Source: Amorphophallus konjac
Lineage: Eukaryota > Streptophyta > Magnoliopsida > Alismatales > Araceae
Direction: 5' to 3'
Length of the DNA: 64,000 bases
NCBI GenBank assembly: GCA_022559845.1
Contig: CM040121.1
Coordinates: 345,252,243-345,316,242 of the forward strand
In this document: in pieces, positions 10,601 through 21,917 of the stretch
Numbering within the stretch: the stretch's first letter is position 1
Layout of the letters: the number at the start of each line of letters is the position of its first letter
Notes under the pieces: generated by a model
Seen by the model: only the letters and a program-made list of their open reading frames with translations
What the model was told of the DNA's origin: nothing
Database searches by the model: none
Made by a program: the position numbers and the translations under genes

Positions 10601-10618
10601 GATGGCTAAGTCCTCCAT
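7609..10618 (-). pseudogene. Plant-mobile-domain (PMD) cargo gene of Tat-1, seven exons
   Basis: Exons (minus): 10618-10499, 9864-9157, 9070-8909, 8826-8446, 8372-8280, 8189-8046 and 7959-7609, all with GT-AG introns and all in phase 0, giving about 652 codons. Exon 1 encodes an acidic N-terminus (MEDLAIVVAEED). Exons 2-4 carry the PMD/aminotransferase-like fold (PF10536), with ALLYALPDRWDP, FLFPWGHMVPTLEDVARLTG and GRDVWLHCMNVVEP. Exons 6-7 form an Ala/Arg/Glu-rich coiled coil. PMD proteins include MAIN/MAIL1 and many transposon-borne copies; their role in elements is unknown. Exon 2 has one in-frame TAG at 9796-9798 where Tat-2 keeps CAG. Exons 2, 3 and 5 match the Tat-2 copy exactly in length. 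Confidence 0.75.
9945..10306. repeat. 75-bp period array of covarying 19-bp inverted repeats (PMD intron 1)
   Basis: Ten units start at 9945, 9975, 10020, 10050, 10095, 10126, 10171, 10201, 10258 and 10288. Spacing alternates 30 and 45 bp, with one 57. Each is 7 + 5 + 7 bp. Arms change together, for example ACGGTCC-TGTAA-GGACCGT, ACGGACC-TATAT-GGTCCGT, ACGGTGA-TAGCC-TCACCGT and GCGGTCC-TATGG-GGACCGC. The array lies wholly inside intron 1 of the PMD gene. Confidence 0.9.
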
Positions 10619-12066
10619 TGTCACCCCGGGCGTGCCCTCCTCCTCGGACGGTCACGGTGGTGGCGGTGGCGACAACGGAGGTGAATCCTCGCCGGTGATG
10701 GGTGACCGGGTGGTGTGAGACGAGCTCCTCGTCATGGGGGGTGCTGTGAGATCGAGAGAGGGAGGGAGTGGAGAAAAGAGAGTGAGAGAGGGAGAGTGAG
10801 GGCATTTTGCCCCTTCGTTCCTTCCACCGTCAGTTATGGTGGAGGGAGACGAGGGGGTTCCCTTTTTTTCGAGGTTGCGGAGAAGAACGGTCTATCGTTA
10901 GACCGTTCATTGTGTGAACGGTTAGTATATAACCGTATGTATCTCTTGACCATTAATTTCAAGTCGGTTGGAATTCTATGCTCGCGCGGTTCTCTTGAAG
11001 CCGTTCCTATTATAAACGGTGTCGTACCAGCCGTTCGTCACTGGCAACCGGCCCTGTAAGATTTGTTCGAAGGTCAGGTAAGAACGGCTAACATAGAGCC
11101 GTTTGGAATATTGCACGGTTGAGATGTGGCCGTATATCTGGTTGGTCTATTTAAATCATGAATATTAAATATTTTCTTTGGAAATACATATCTTAACCAT
11201 CTTATGCAGCATCACTTCAGTCTGTCTCGCCATTTCGCCTGCGCAGGTAAGTCAGGTATGGCCTTCTATCCCTAAATCCCTTATTGCATTATTATATGGT
11301 ATTATATTATACTATTTCGAGAGCCGGCAGGTTTCTTATGTGTCCCAGGATCTGATGTTCCCCTTCAACAAAAACAATGATGATCCAGGCTCATATACCT
11401 AACCTTCGGATAAGCCGTTAAGTTGGGATGTCACGAGGAGGACGGTTCTATCCGCACGCTGTGGTTGCGGACGGTATCTTGACTCTGATTTTCCCAGCTT
11501 AATAATACCACTCTCGAATATTTTATATTTTAAGCTTTCTTCGCATTCGTTTTAACGATTTCTTTTATTTTTAGCCCAGCATGCATCACGTGCATGCTTT
11601 TGAGCTTTCATGCCCCATAGTCTGCTTAAGAAATGTCCCGCCAAGTGATGGTCAGCTGTGTGTCCCAATGCTCGAGTAAGGTGAACTAATTCCATTCCGA
11701 ATTCGAAGGTTTTCTTTGGTCGGTTCGTTGGGGTCGGTTGACTGAAAGATCCCCGTCTGGAGCTTTAGCATCTTTTTCTTTTGTGGCCCCCTCATTGGAC
11801 CGCGGGATTGTGTCCCCCATGAGGTTGGTCTTGTCGGTTGATTTCGTTTAGTTTAGTCCCTCCAGATTGGCGTCGCCTTTTGGTCAATTACTCCTAACGT
11901 TCGGTCCAGGATTTTTCGAAAGATTCTCACCGCTTGTTGGTAGAAACGGGTGTCATTTTACCTTAACGCCCGCTTTTTCGGTCCACTCCGCTGCATTTCC
12001 GCTCCACCTCCATGTTCCATATCACCTCCGCTTCACCTCCGCTCGCTCCCCTGCAAAGAGGGCGTT
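10619..12066. other. Tat-1 spacer between PMD gene and 3' LTR, with inverted repeats
   Basis: This region contains the presumed PMD promoter and leader. A CT-rich stretch on the minus strand (about 10740-10800) resembles a plant 5' UTR. Inverted repeats start at 10887, 10918, 10986, 11016, 11084 and 11115, in three pairs 30-31 bp apart; ACGGTTA-GTATA-TAACCGT at 10918 is perfect. The stretch 11880-12060 is similar in reverse complement to 16820-16960 of Tat-2, the conserved DNA next to the polypurine tract. I see no gene. Confidence 0.7.
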
Positions 12067-12079
12067 AAGGAGGGGCATC
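12067..12079 (+). other. Tat-1 polypurine tract
   Basis: AAGGAGGGGCATC directly precedes the LTR start TGTTGACACC. The same tract adjoins the Tat-2 3' LTR on the other strand. It is the presumed second-strand primer. Confidence 0.8.
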
Positions 12080-12303
12080 TGTTGACACCCGTTTTATACC
12101 GATAATTCAAGCCGTTTCTCTTACTCCCATTGGTTGATGCCTCGAGTTGTTCATCATTCACTGGGCCATTTTGTGGCATGACTCGGGCTCGTTGTATGGG
12201 TCGTCTCCCTCCTTGCTGCAATTCATGGTGATTCGGGGCTTAATGGGCCTTGGCTTTGGTCAATTGAACGTATTTTACGAGAATCAAGTGCCTAAGGGCA
12301 TGA

Positions 12304-12729
12304 ACGGCTTCACATCAGCCGTTCAGAAGGTGGGCGGTTGAAGATGGGCCGTTCATATATTTTGGCTAATTTCTGAGGATTTTCTGAATATTCACCGATA
12401 GGCTTTTGTGCGGTGTTATTAGGACCGTTCAATCTCATGGACGGGCCTATTCCAACCGCCTATATCTCAGAGTCCTACGCGCGCCCATTTTCTCAGAGAA
12501 TTATCCAAATGATTCGAATTATCACCGACAAGGTTAAACGGTCGTGTTTGTGCCGCCCTAAACTAAAACGGTCTCAATACAACCGTTCATATGTTCAGAG
12601 TCCAACGGCGAACATTTCGGCCAGTTCGAGAGATAGTTGGGATAATTTTCTGATTATTCGAGTTTCCACCGACAGGATGGACGGTCCGAATAAGACCGCC
12701 CATCCATTGAGCGGTCTATCGTAAGACCG
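12304..12729. repeat. Paired inverted repeats in Tat-1 LTR U3
   Basis: Starts at 12304/12334, 12410/12441, 12538/12568 and 12681/12711, that is four pairs spaced 30, 31, 30 and 30 bp. Examples are ACGGCTT-CACAT-CAGCCGT and ACGGTCC-GAATA-AGACCGC. All lie 230-650 bp upstream of the LTR TATA box. Confidence 0.9.
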
Positions 12730-12955
12730 TTCAAGTCGTCGGCTGTTGATTTTCAACCGATTTTATCCCATTTATCTCATGGTTTTATCCTCAACTTATT
12801 TTGATGATTTCTCCGCGGATAATCAACCATTTTCGATGCCGTTTCGTGTGGATGGAAGATTATGATATTATCTATGAATTATCTTTTGTGAGTTCGACCC
12901 GAGAATATCTAAAAACCCCAACTTCGAGGCTGACTTTCTAGGCTCTATAAATAGA

Positions 12956-12964
12956 CCCTAGTGG
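12956..12964 (+). promoter_or_regulatory. Tat-1 LTR TATA box
   Basis: TATAAATAG followed by ACCCT. The Tat-2 LTRs have the same box and context (TATAAATAGAACCCT) at the equivalent place. Confidence 0.75.
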
Positions 12965-13820
12965 CCGGACGTCGAAAAGGGGGGGAGATTTTGGTCGACG
13001 GCGAAGCCCTGCCGCATTTTTGAGCGACCTAGCACCAAGGAGGGAGGCTCTCCACGTCCGCACGAGCCTCCGGTCAAGGGAGTAGCCCAGTCTTCGTAGT
13101 CTTTCGTTCCGTAGCTTTATCGTTTTCCTTCATTGCATGCATTGTTTCTCACCCGCGTGCCCCCTCCTTCTCATTATCATGCACACAACCATCCCGTTTT
13201 TTGTCACCCTAGGGGTTTAAAACCCCCCAGGTATTCCCCTTTTCATTTGTTTATGCTTAATTCTTCTCGTTTGAATGCATACTACATTATTTAGGTCTAA
13301 TCTAGGTGTCTCTTCTGTGTCTCTACATTGTTTCGCAGGTCAGCACTTAATCAGCACGAGGCCCATCTCCTCTGGCCGGCCGGAGAGGGTGGAGGTCGAG
13401 CCCTTCTCAACTTGCTGAGTGAAGGTACTGAGCGGCTATCCTCCGGCCGTTCAACGGTACACGCGGTGCATCAACGACCGTTCTTCCCTGGAACGCGGTC
13501 TCTCTAGCGCCGTCCATCTCACTGCAGCAGTTCCTCCCGCGTCCCTCGCAGCGTCCTGGGGCGGTCTATCGTAAGACCGCTCAACATAAGGCGGTCCTAA
13601 GGGAGCCGTTCATTCCTCAACGCTGCACTAAGGCGAGTGTCTCCCCATTTTCCAAGGTACGGCGTGCCTATCGCGTACGGCATCCTGGTGGCGATCACGG
13701 TACTTTGCTTCATTCCCTATCTTCTCTTCTTTCTCTCACTTGTCTCATGCACTTGACGCACTTTGACCCGTAGTGAAAGGGAGAGAGGAGAGAGAAATAT
13801 ATATCTACAGAGGCCAAACA

Positions 13821-15075
13821 TTAGGAAAACCAAACTCTGGGAAGGAAACGGTCACACGCCTGGCCGCTAGGTAAACCAAGCGGTCAGCTAATGAGCCGCC
13901 ATCCTCACACAGAGAATACCAACATTGGGCGATCAAGAAAGAGCCGCACCAACATAACCGGCCTATAAACAAGCCGTCTCACTGAGCTAAGCGGTCCAGG
14001 ACATGGCCGCTTCACTCAGAGACTCGAAAGGATAAAACTGCAAATCCATAGGGGTAAGCGGTCTATCGTAGGACCGCCAGGGAGACGGTAGCGGTTGTCC
14101 ATATGACCGCTAAAACCGGTCAACTCCCAACCGACTAAAACTAGTCAAACCTAATAGCGGTCTAGCATAGGGCCGCTAACAAAAAATAGCGGTCAAGGCT
14201 AGAACCGCTAGCCCAACCGACTTAAACCTACTGAACCGACATAAACAACCGTTAACAGTCATCTCTCAGACTGCGAACCCAGCCTTAGCAGTCTATCGCA
14301 CGACCGCATTAGCCAAACTGACATACTCAATCTCGTTAGCGGTCTATCGCACGCCCGCTATCAGAGATTAGCGGTCAGTCATACGACCGCGAACAGGAGA
14401 AAATGGTCTATCGTGCGACGGCGAAGACCCAAATTGACTTACTATTCGAAAAGCATAAATGGTCACCTGAGGACTGCTAAGAGACTAAAAACGGTCTCTG
14501 GTAAGACCGCTACTATGCTACGGCGGGAAAACCAGAGGATCGGTCGAATCCGGCCATTCCATGCCCCAATCGGTTCTAAATGAAGGGGAAACAACCCTAA
14601 ACGCCATATAAGCCTTCCACAGACCGGAAGGGGTCCAAACCGCATCCAAAAACACAAGAAACGGGCGATTCTACCGAATCGACCCAAAATGAGTCACATG
14701 GGTTCCCGGGCTCACACCAGTCCCAAATGACCATCAATCACCACAAAACCAGCGGAAATAGAATGCTAACATGCCAGGGGTTCAAATGAAACTAACTAGG
14801 TTGAAAACCGTCGCCTGAAACTGCGAACTCGTCTCACACACCCCCGAACATGCCTTCGCCCAAAACAAGGCTAAATCCGCTCGTTCTCGCACCAAATAGC
14901 TTGTAATCGCGGGAGAATGCAGAAGAAGAGTTGGGCGTCCATCTCCCTACCTCCACCGAAGTTCTAGCGCGCCGAAACGACTAAACCGCATCGAAAACTG
15001 TCAAACGAACCCGTCACGTCAGCTTTGAATCCACCGAGGGATCGCGCCAACGCCACGCTCCATTCGTCGCCCCAT
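13821..15075. other. Unassigned DNA between Tat-1 and Tat-2, rich in inverted repeats
   Basis: I find no coding region. At least a dozen ACGGTC/GACCGT-type inverted repeats lie between 13848 and 14510 (for example 13848, 13880, 14057 and 14187), many as pairs about 32 bp apart. Reading the minus strand from 15075, a TTGGCGCGATCC..CGGTGG string about 25 bp inside resembles the Tat-2 primer-binding region. This could be leader sequence of a further Tat copy abutting the Tat-2 LTR, or the original target DNA. Confidence 0.5.
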
Positions 15076-16808
15076 TGTTGATTGTTATGTGTCCCTTTTT
15101 GCAAGATGAATATGATGTCAACAATGATGGAAATATGAACAAGCAATGAAATCACTCAACCTATGAACATGTGCAACATTAACCTAGGCAATCATCATGA
15201 ACCCTAGCATGGGCATGCTATCTCTATCAGGAGTATAATAAGCAAATGAAGAAAAAAAACACACGCCGGGACGTGGGGCAAGGGAATAAAAGAAAACACA
15301 CCGTATAGGTGGAACAAGCAAATAAGGAAGAGATATGAAGAAGGAGAGAGCTACTACCCAAACTAAGGAAAGATGTGATCGCCACTAAGGTAAAAACAAG
15401 CCAAAGACCTAAGAAATATCTTAGAATAGGAGGATGCAACACCTGCCCACGGGAAAGAGAAAGAACTGCAACTCTATCAAATGTAACGATCGAGGAACAG
15501 TGCGGCACAGAAATGTGACGGCCTTACGATAAGCCACTACAGACCCTAACACGCCTTTGATAGACCGTCAGAGAATTGCAAAAAAGGAACTTGGGAATCT
15601 TTGATCTCCACGCTTTCCAGCCGACCAGAAAGCTTGGGCCTCGTGCTGTGGATTCTGTAAACCTGCAAAAAAGTGTAGAACACAAAGAAAATAACCAAGA
15701 TTAGCCCTTGAGCAAGAGTTGTATCAATAGATCAAAAGAACTCAAAAGCATGCAAAAGGAGATGGAAATATCGGGGAGGTTGGTTTTTTAACCCCTCTAT
15801 GGTGTTTAAAAGATGGGAGAGATGTTTAGATGAATGCAGAAGATGCAAGAACGTGAAGGAAGAAGAAGGGAGATGCTATGATGCTTGGAGGAGGGAAAAA
15901 GAGACAAAGAAAACAACTTGACTGAATTAGACCCTTGGAACCAATACTCCCTGGACTTTGGAAGAAGATGGACGTGGGAAGTACCTCTCCTTGATTGGTT
16001 CTAGCTCCAAGATGCAGCAGTACTTCGACGCGAACTCCAGATGTCTCCTCCTCAAGCCACGAAGTCAAGGGTTCTATTTATAGACCCTCAAATTCTCTGG
16101 TCGAGTAAGAGAGAATCCAGCTAGAAAGTAGGATGTTTCTTAGCAAACTCTTGAAGATAACACTCCCAAGATTCCATAGAAACAAACATAAGGTTCTAAG
16201 GATCAGACTTGAGGGAGAAATCGAGGAAACAAACTCTTAATCCGGCCACGGAGTAGCAGAGAAAGAGCAGTTCTGCTAGAACTCTCTGTTTGATGTAACG
16301 ACTGAATGATAAACCGCCACAGTGATGTAACGCCTCAAGAGTGGACCGTTACACAACCTTATCCACTAAAAGATAAGATCAACGGATGAAGAAGGTTGTA
16401 GATTAGGACTCTACAGAATGTAACGATCATAAGTAGGTGCGTCAGAATATTATAACGGTCGCACGATAACCGTCACACCTAATGGATCAGATAAGAGATA
16501 AGCTTTGAAAGAAGCCATGGGCTTTAGGAATCTGAGATGATGTAACGGTCAAAGATAGGGGCGTTAGAACACTGAGACGCTCCAGGAATAGACCGTTAGA
16601 GACAAGGGAGTGCAAAATAAAAATGAAGGTTTGCCAAGCTTCATTCAGCGGGAAAGAGATGAGGAACCAGACCCAACCAAGGAGAAATGACCCATGAAAT
16701 AAACCTCAAATTGACCAAGATGACCCAATAAGGGTGAACAACTAGGAGCATCATTTAAAATGAATAAGGAGATGACCCAACTTATTGGTCATAAAACGGG
16801 TGTCAACG
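15076..16808 (-). repeat. Tat-2 3' LTR
   Basis: 1733 bp. It matches 50631-51881 plus 63538-64000 almost base for base and sits directly after the polypurine tract. On the element strand it begins CGTTGACACC (the expected TG mutated to CG) and ends CAATCAACA. TATAAATAG is at 16074-16082. Inverted repeats lie upstream of the box (starts 16298, 16330, 16423, 16454, and near 16541 and 16579) and downstream of it (near 15520 and 15550). Confidence 0.85.
16074..16082 (-). promoter_or_regulatory. Tat-2 3' LTR TATA box
   Basis: TATAAATAG on the minus strand, followed by AACCCT. The copy in the 5' LTR is at 51630-51638. Paired inverted repeats lie about 215-520 bp upstream. Confidence 0.75.
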
Positions 16809-16821
16809 GATGCCCCTCCTT
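16809..16821 (-). other. Tat-2 polypurine tract
   Basis: AAGGAGGGGCATC on the minus strand, identical to the Tat-1 tract and adjacent to the LTR start at 16808. Confidence 0.8.
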
Positions 16822-18107
16822 AACGTCCTCTTTGCAGAGGAGCGAGTGGAGGTGAAGCGAAAGTGAAATGGAACATGGAGATGAAGCGGAAATGAAGCGG
16901 AGCGGATTGAAAAGCGGGCATTAAGATAAACGACACCCGTCCTCAACCAACAAGCGATAGGAATCTTCCAGAAAACTTCAAACTAACCACAGGGAACGGC
17001 AAACCAAATGACGCATGTCTGGAGGAACTAACAACTAAGGAAAGGAAAACACGACCAGCGGTCGGAGCAACGGAAAGGAAAGAGACGATTAACTAAACTC
17101 CAGATAGGAATCTTCAGCTAACCAGATCGAGCGAACAGATCGAAGGAAACCTTCCAACTCAGAGTGGAATAATTCTCCTTATTCGAGATTATGGACATAG
17201 TTACTCACCATCCCTGAGACACCTTGGACAGATGAAGGCTCGTGAATGCTCAAAGATGCGTATGATGCATGCTGGGCTAAAAGAAAAAGAAATCATCCAA
17301 ACAAATGCCAAGAAAAATAAAATAAGAAAATACTTGAGAATAGTATTGCTAGACCGGAGAAACCAGGGTCAGGACACCATCTGCAACCACGGCATGCAAG
17401 ACAGAACCATCGTTCCCAAGCTTTTCCAACCTAACGACCTATCCAACGATTAAGCATGTGCACTTAGATCATCATCATTTTTGTTATAGGGGAACATCAG
17501 ATCCCAGAACACATGAATGACCAGCTGGTTCTCGAGATAATATATCATAGATAACATATAGTAATGCATTAAGGGTATAGAGATCGGGATACCGTACCTG
17601 ACTTACCTACCCAGTGAGCGGGTGAAGCATGATAGCATGATATGCTCAACAAAAGAAAGTTAGCCATCAACATTTAAGCATGAAATGAGGCATAACCATT
17701 TGATAAGTGTGAATTGCATAAGAATCATCAGATCAGACATGCACTGCCCACACAAGACAAGAAATTCCAGCAGATAAACTATTGTAATTCAACCAAATGT
17801 TTTTATGACTATAACGGTTTCATAAAGGTGCGTTAGAATACTATTGACGGATCCATATTGGGCCGTCAGAGTCCGTCGGTTCACATCCTTCGAGGAAGAA
17901 ACCCTGACGATATGACTGTTTAGTATCCAATGCTGTGATGGTCTCACGATAGACCGTTACATTTCCTGAGCTTTCAAAAAACTAAAATGATCGGTCTCTC
18001 CCTCCCTCATTCATTCACAAATGCCCAACACATAAAACGACGCCCAAAACCCCATCGGCGATCACACCGAACAACCCTCGCCATCGACCACCGTAGCCAC
18101 CGCTGAG
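16822..18107. other. Tat-2 spacer between 3' LTR and PMD gene, with inverted repeats
   Basis: The region next to the polypurine tract (16820-16960) corresponds in reverse complement to 11880-12060 of Tat-1. Inverted repeats near 17812 (ACGGTTTCATAAAGGTGCGT), 17848 and 17937 lie 150-300 bp upstream of PMD exon 1. I recognise no other gene. Confidence 0.6.
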
Positions 18108-20958
18108 ATGACGAAGGAAAAGATTAAACGGAAGGTGATTAAACGCCTCCGTCATCGGATTGAGTAGAAGGAGACCGATCCACCGTCGCAGAACCCACCG
18201 GCGGAGGAGGAAGAGGCCACGGCGGCTCAAACCGAGGGGGAAGAAGTTCCCGCCATTGAAGAAGCCGGAGAAGCCCCTAATGCTGCTGGGGATGCTGAGG
18301 AGGCCACCAACATAGCAGAAGAGGCCCAAGCGGTGTCGGAGAAGAAGAAGAGAGGCCAAGACCCCGAGGTAGGCCACAACCCTAAAACCCATTTTTTATT
18401 TTGTTTTCAATGCTTGCATGTGTGATTGAGGGGGGTGGGAACGAGTTTAAGGACCCATTGGGGTCACTTGTAGGCCATATGGGCCAGTTCCAAACACTGG
18501 AGAGATGAAGAAGACAATGCCCAGTCGGGGAGAATGTAACGGTCGTTCCAGTGACCGTTACAGATCGTGACGCCCTACCCTGGGTGCGCCAGAGATCTCT
18601 GACGGACCAAGAGGTGTACGTCAGAGAAACCAGAGTTAGAAGTCATTTTTTTTGGTTTTCAATTATTTGATTTTTTGTTGTTTTTGTTTATGCTAATGCA
18701 ATGCAAATGCAATGACTGATCTATGATCAATGTGTGTAGGGGAAAAGAAGAACCAGAATTTCATGGCTTCAGATTCAGGCGGTGTACCAGGCACTGCCCG
18801 ATTACCAGAGAGAAAGACTATCTACCATGGGGTTCACAGAAGTACTCAGCATAGAGGTTACGAGGATGGACACACCATTGCTATATGCTTTGCATGAAAG
18901 ATGGGATCTGGTCAGCTGGGCGTTTATCCTCCCATGGGGTCATATGATCCCAACACTGGAAGACATAGCCAAGATCACGGGCATGAGGGTCCACGGAGCG
19001 ACAGTGACAGGTTGGACCTACGGCAACTACCGGGAGCTAGCCCAGGAGTTGTTGGGGCTGGATTTGGTGAGACCAGGGCATCCGTCGTCCCAGTTATCAC
19101 GGTCGAGACTCCAGGAGAGCCTGGGGCTTCGAGGAGCAGCTATTGCAGTTGGTGAGCTTCCAGAGCAGCACCTCGACAGAGTGATCGAGCAGGTCCGCCT
19201 GAGAGTAGCAGCGGAGGCGGGACCAGAGGGAGATAGAGTTCTGAGTCGCTTCCTGATCCTACTATTCGGGAAGCTTCTGTTCCCGACCAGAGCGGACGTG
19301 ATCAACTGCAGGCTCTTGCCTTTACAGGAGGACCTTAGCAGAGTAGGCAGATATGCATGGGGAGCAGCGGTGCTTGCTTTCCTGTTCGAGTCTCTGTGTA
19401 TGACCGACCGACGGACGATGCTGGGCGGCTTCTCACCTTTCCTACAAGTAAATTATAAACTTTAAATGCTTCTATATGCTTTTTTGACGGCTGTATGCTG
19501 ACATTTGACTTCTAAAATGCAGATCTAGAGCTTCCTCTACCTACCAGGGATCGGGTGAGGTACACAGATGCATCCCGGGTGGATCCCCATCGCGAGGCGG
19601 TGGGTCGTTCCGAGGGACATGGGATCGGTCAGCAGACTGACCCGAGCCACCCCGGATGACATAGACTCGTTCCCGTACGCATCGGTAAGCTCTTGAACTT
19701 AAACTCTTCTGTACGCTCCTAAATGTTTTTAAATGCTGCTAAATGCTTCTAAATACTTCTAAATGCTGACATGGACTCAATTGCCTCTTTCAGGTGCGCT
19801 GGACACCGTATCAGGACGAGGGCCATGAGGGACAGCCGTGGGTCAAGGCTTCCCGAGCGTACAACGGGCGTGATATTTGGCTTCATTGTATCAACGTCAT
19901 CGAGCCCCTCCATTACCGTCTGATCATGAGGACGCGGGGAGTTCACCAGCCAGAGGTAACATTCCCTCGTAGAAACGACGAGCGCCCTGGAAAGTCTTCA
20001 AAGTGCATCAGCGGTGATACCGACTGGTGCGCCCGAAAGGTGAAGTACGTGCATGACTGGAACAAGAAGGGTCGAGCCGTGACAGAGCGAGCTGACAGTG
20101 ACGAGGCCTACCTCAAGGCTTACTCCCAGCGGTATGGCGACCAGCTGTTCCGAGGCACCCGACGACCGGTATGAACTTCCAAACTCAAACTCTTGTCTAT
20201 CTAATTTAATTGAATTCCTATATGCATTGACACTTGTTTTCTAAATGCAGCTAGACCCACAGGGATGAATTGCCGAGCTCGAGGGACTTCTTCACACCAT
20301 CATCCAACAGCAGGATGAGTACCGGACAACTTTGGAGCTCTTGGTGAGTTTTTTAAACCTTAGTATTAAATGCTTATGCTTATGTTTATGCAAACTGCCT
20401 GACTTTAAACTCCTAAATGCAGCGGGCCGAGGGAGCCCAGAGAGCGGGACCGAACGCTCCATCCTCCTATTCACAGCCTGTCGGCGGCCGGCAAGGGCGC
20501 GATGTAGATTTCGCTCGGGCAGTAGCTCGGGCCGAGGATGCCGAGGCTACCCTCGCAGAGCGGGTAAGCAAAACCAACCGAGTTCCCTTATACTTAAATG
20601 CTTATGATTATGCAAATGCTTAATTGACTATGATAAAATGCAAATGCAGGCGAGAGAGCTGACCACAGTTGTGGCTGAGGCGGAGCGTGCTCGAGCGGAG
20701 GCGGCGGAGGCTGCCCATCTCCGGGCAGAGGTTGCCCGACTGAGCGCAGGAGAGACCCACCGGCGTGCAGATGAGGAGGAGATGGAGTGACTTAGAGCTG
20801 ACGTTGCGCGCCTGAGGGGTGAGTGGGATTAGTTCCGAGTGCAGACCATAGAGATGAAGGGTGTGATCGCGGGCATGAAGGAGGCCCTCCGACTTCTGGG
20901 GAAGAAGTCAGAGACCAGCAACAGGAGCCAGAGTGTTGCGCCGAGTAGCAGAGTCTGA
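18108..20958 (+). pseudogene. PMD cargo gene of Tat-2, antisense to the element, degraded
   Basis: Exons: 18108-18368, 18740-19447, 19523-19684, 19794-20168, 20251-20343, 20423-20563 and 20650-20958; phase 0 throughout, about 682 codons. Exons 2, 3 and 5 equal those of the Tat-1 copy in length (708, 162 and 93 bp). PMD landmarks include FILPWGHMIPTLEDIAKITG and GRDIWLHCINVIEP; the end is coiled coil (TTVVAEAERARAEAAE). There are six in-frame stops, at 18165, 19526, 19556, 20266, 20788 and 20830. Several correspond to Arg, Trp or Gln codons changed by a C-to-T or G-to-A transition; 20266 is CGA in Tat-1. No splice site is lost. Introns are rich in AAATGCTT-like repeats before the acceptor. Confidence 0.75.
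18539..18622. repeat. Inverted repeats in intron 1 of Tat-2 PMD gene
   Basis: Starts at 18539 (ACGGTCGTTCCAGTGACCGT), 18570 and 18602, spacing 31 and 32 bp. They occupy the same intron as the ten-unit array of the Tat-1 copy, though the sequence around them is not obviously alike. Confidence 0.8.
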
Positions 20959-21354
20959 GGCTACTTCATCGGCTCCTCCGACCATCAGAGGCAGACCGGA
21001 GGTGGCAGCGGGGGGAGGAGAGCAGCATCATGGAGCCGCCAGCGAAGCAGCTCGAGGGCACCGGTGATAGCGACGGGCCAGGAGACAGACCGGCCGAGTG
21101 ACTTTGCACTCTTCTTTTCTTTTGATGCACACACTTGTACATGAGCCTTATAGTGAAATGAAAATCTTTTTTGTTGTTTTGTTTTGTTTTATGAATGTGT
21201 ATGCTTGTGAATGGATATGAATGCTGGGAATGGATGTGAATGCAGACAAGAGGACAGAAGTGAGAGAGTGTGGCAGGTTTGACCAAAGGAGAGGAAAGAG
21301 ATTAACTAAGATATGCAGAAAACCGTGTACCGGCCTAAGTTAGGACCGCCAGGG

Positions 21355-21359
21355 CACTG
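21355..21359. other. Target-site duplication of Tekay-A (left)
   Basis: CACTG before the LTR start TGTAGTGCCC; the matching CACTG follows the 3' LTR at 35904-35908. Confidence 0.9.
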
Positions 21360-21908
21360 TGTAGTGCCCCAGAATTTATGTAATAATTTCTAGATTATTT
21401 ATAGAATTTTTTGGAATTTATTAGGAATTTCTAAAGACTAAATAGATTTATAAATGGATTATTGGATTAATAAGTCATTATAAGGCCCAATTGTGTCAAA
21501 TAATTAACCTAGCCTATTTAAATAAGATCCAAAAGGTCTAAGGACCAAGCCCATTAAGTTTGGCCCATATTCTAGAAGGTTATTTAGCATATTCACATAT
21601 TTTAAGGATAAATACTATTTTATAGATAATTATATTGGATAAACGAATAAAAGAGTTTTATTAATTTAAAATTCTGCACACGTGGGATGTAACGGTCTAT
21701 CGTACGACCGCCACATGCATGTAACGCACCTAGACTGATGCGTTACACCCTGACAGTTCCATGAATGAAAGAACGAGCAAAAAGATTAGAACTTTGGGAT
21801 CCTATCTGCAATAGATCGACTTGGGAGAGTTTATAACATTACTAAGGACTCTTAGGGATTAGGTTCTGGCAATTAAGGACTCTAGAATCGATCTAATCTT
21901 CAAAACCC

Positions 21909-21917
21909 TATAAATAG
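21909..21917 (+). promoter_or_regulatory. Tekay-A LTR TATA box
   Basis: TATAAATAG preceded by AAAACCC. The 3' LTR copy (near 33136) has TATAAATAT. Confidence 0.7.

Larger units (their letters stand above)
5304..13820 (+). mobile_element. Tat-1: 3' part of a Tat/Ogre-type Ty3/gypsy element
   Basis: Plus orientation is set by the polypurine tract (12067-12079) immediately before an LTR starting TGTTGACACC at 12080. Upstream of it lie two spliced genes on the opposite strand, PMD and DUF7745-like, the same pair found antisense inside Tat-2. Tat-lineage elements are known to carry extra, often antisense, ORFs between integrase and the 3' LTR. The gag, pol and 5' LTR of Tat-1 are not in the window; they should lie left of the Sirevirus insertion. 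The right boundary near 13820 is inferred from the length of the Tat-2 LTR. Confidence 0.7.
12080..13820 (+). repeat. Tat-1 3' LTR
   Basis: Starts TGTTGACACCCGTTTTA right after the polypurine tract. It contains inverted-repeat pairs (12304-12729), a TATAAATAG box (12956-12964), a perfect GGGGTTTAAAACCCC palindrome (13212-13226) and further pairs near 13560. Tat-2 has the same order of landmarks in its 1733-bp LTR, including a GTGGCGATCAC block (here near 13688). The 3' end is estimated from that length; I see no clear CA end with a target duplication. Confidence 0.65.
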
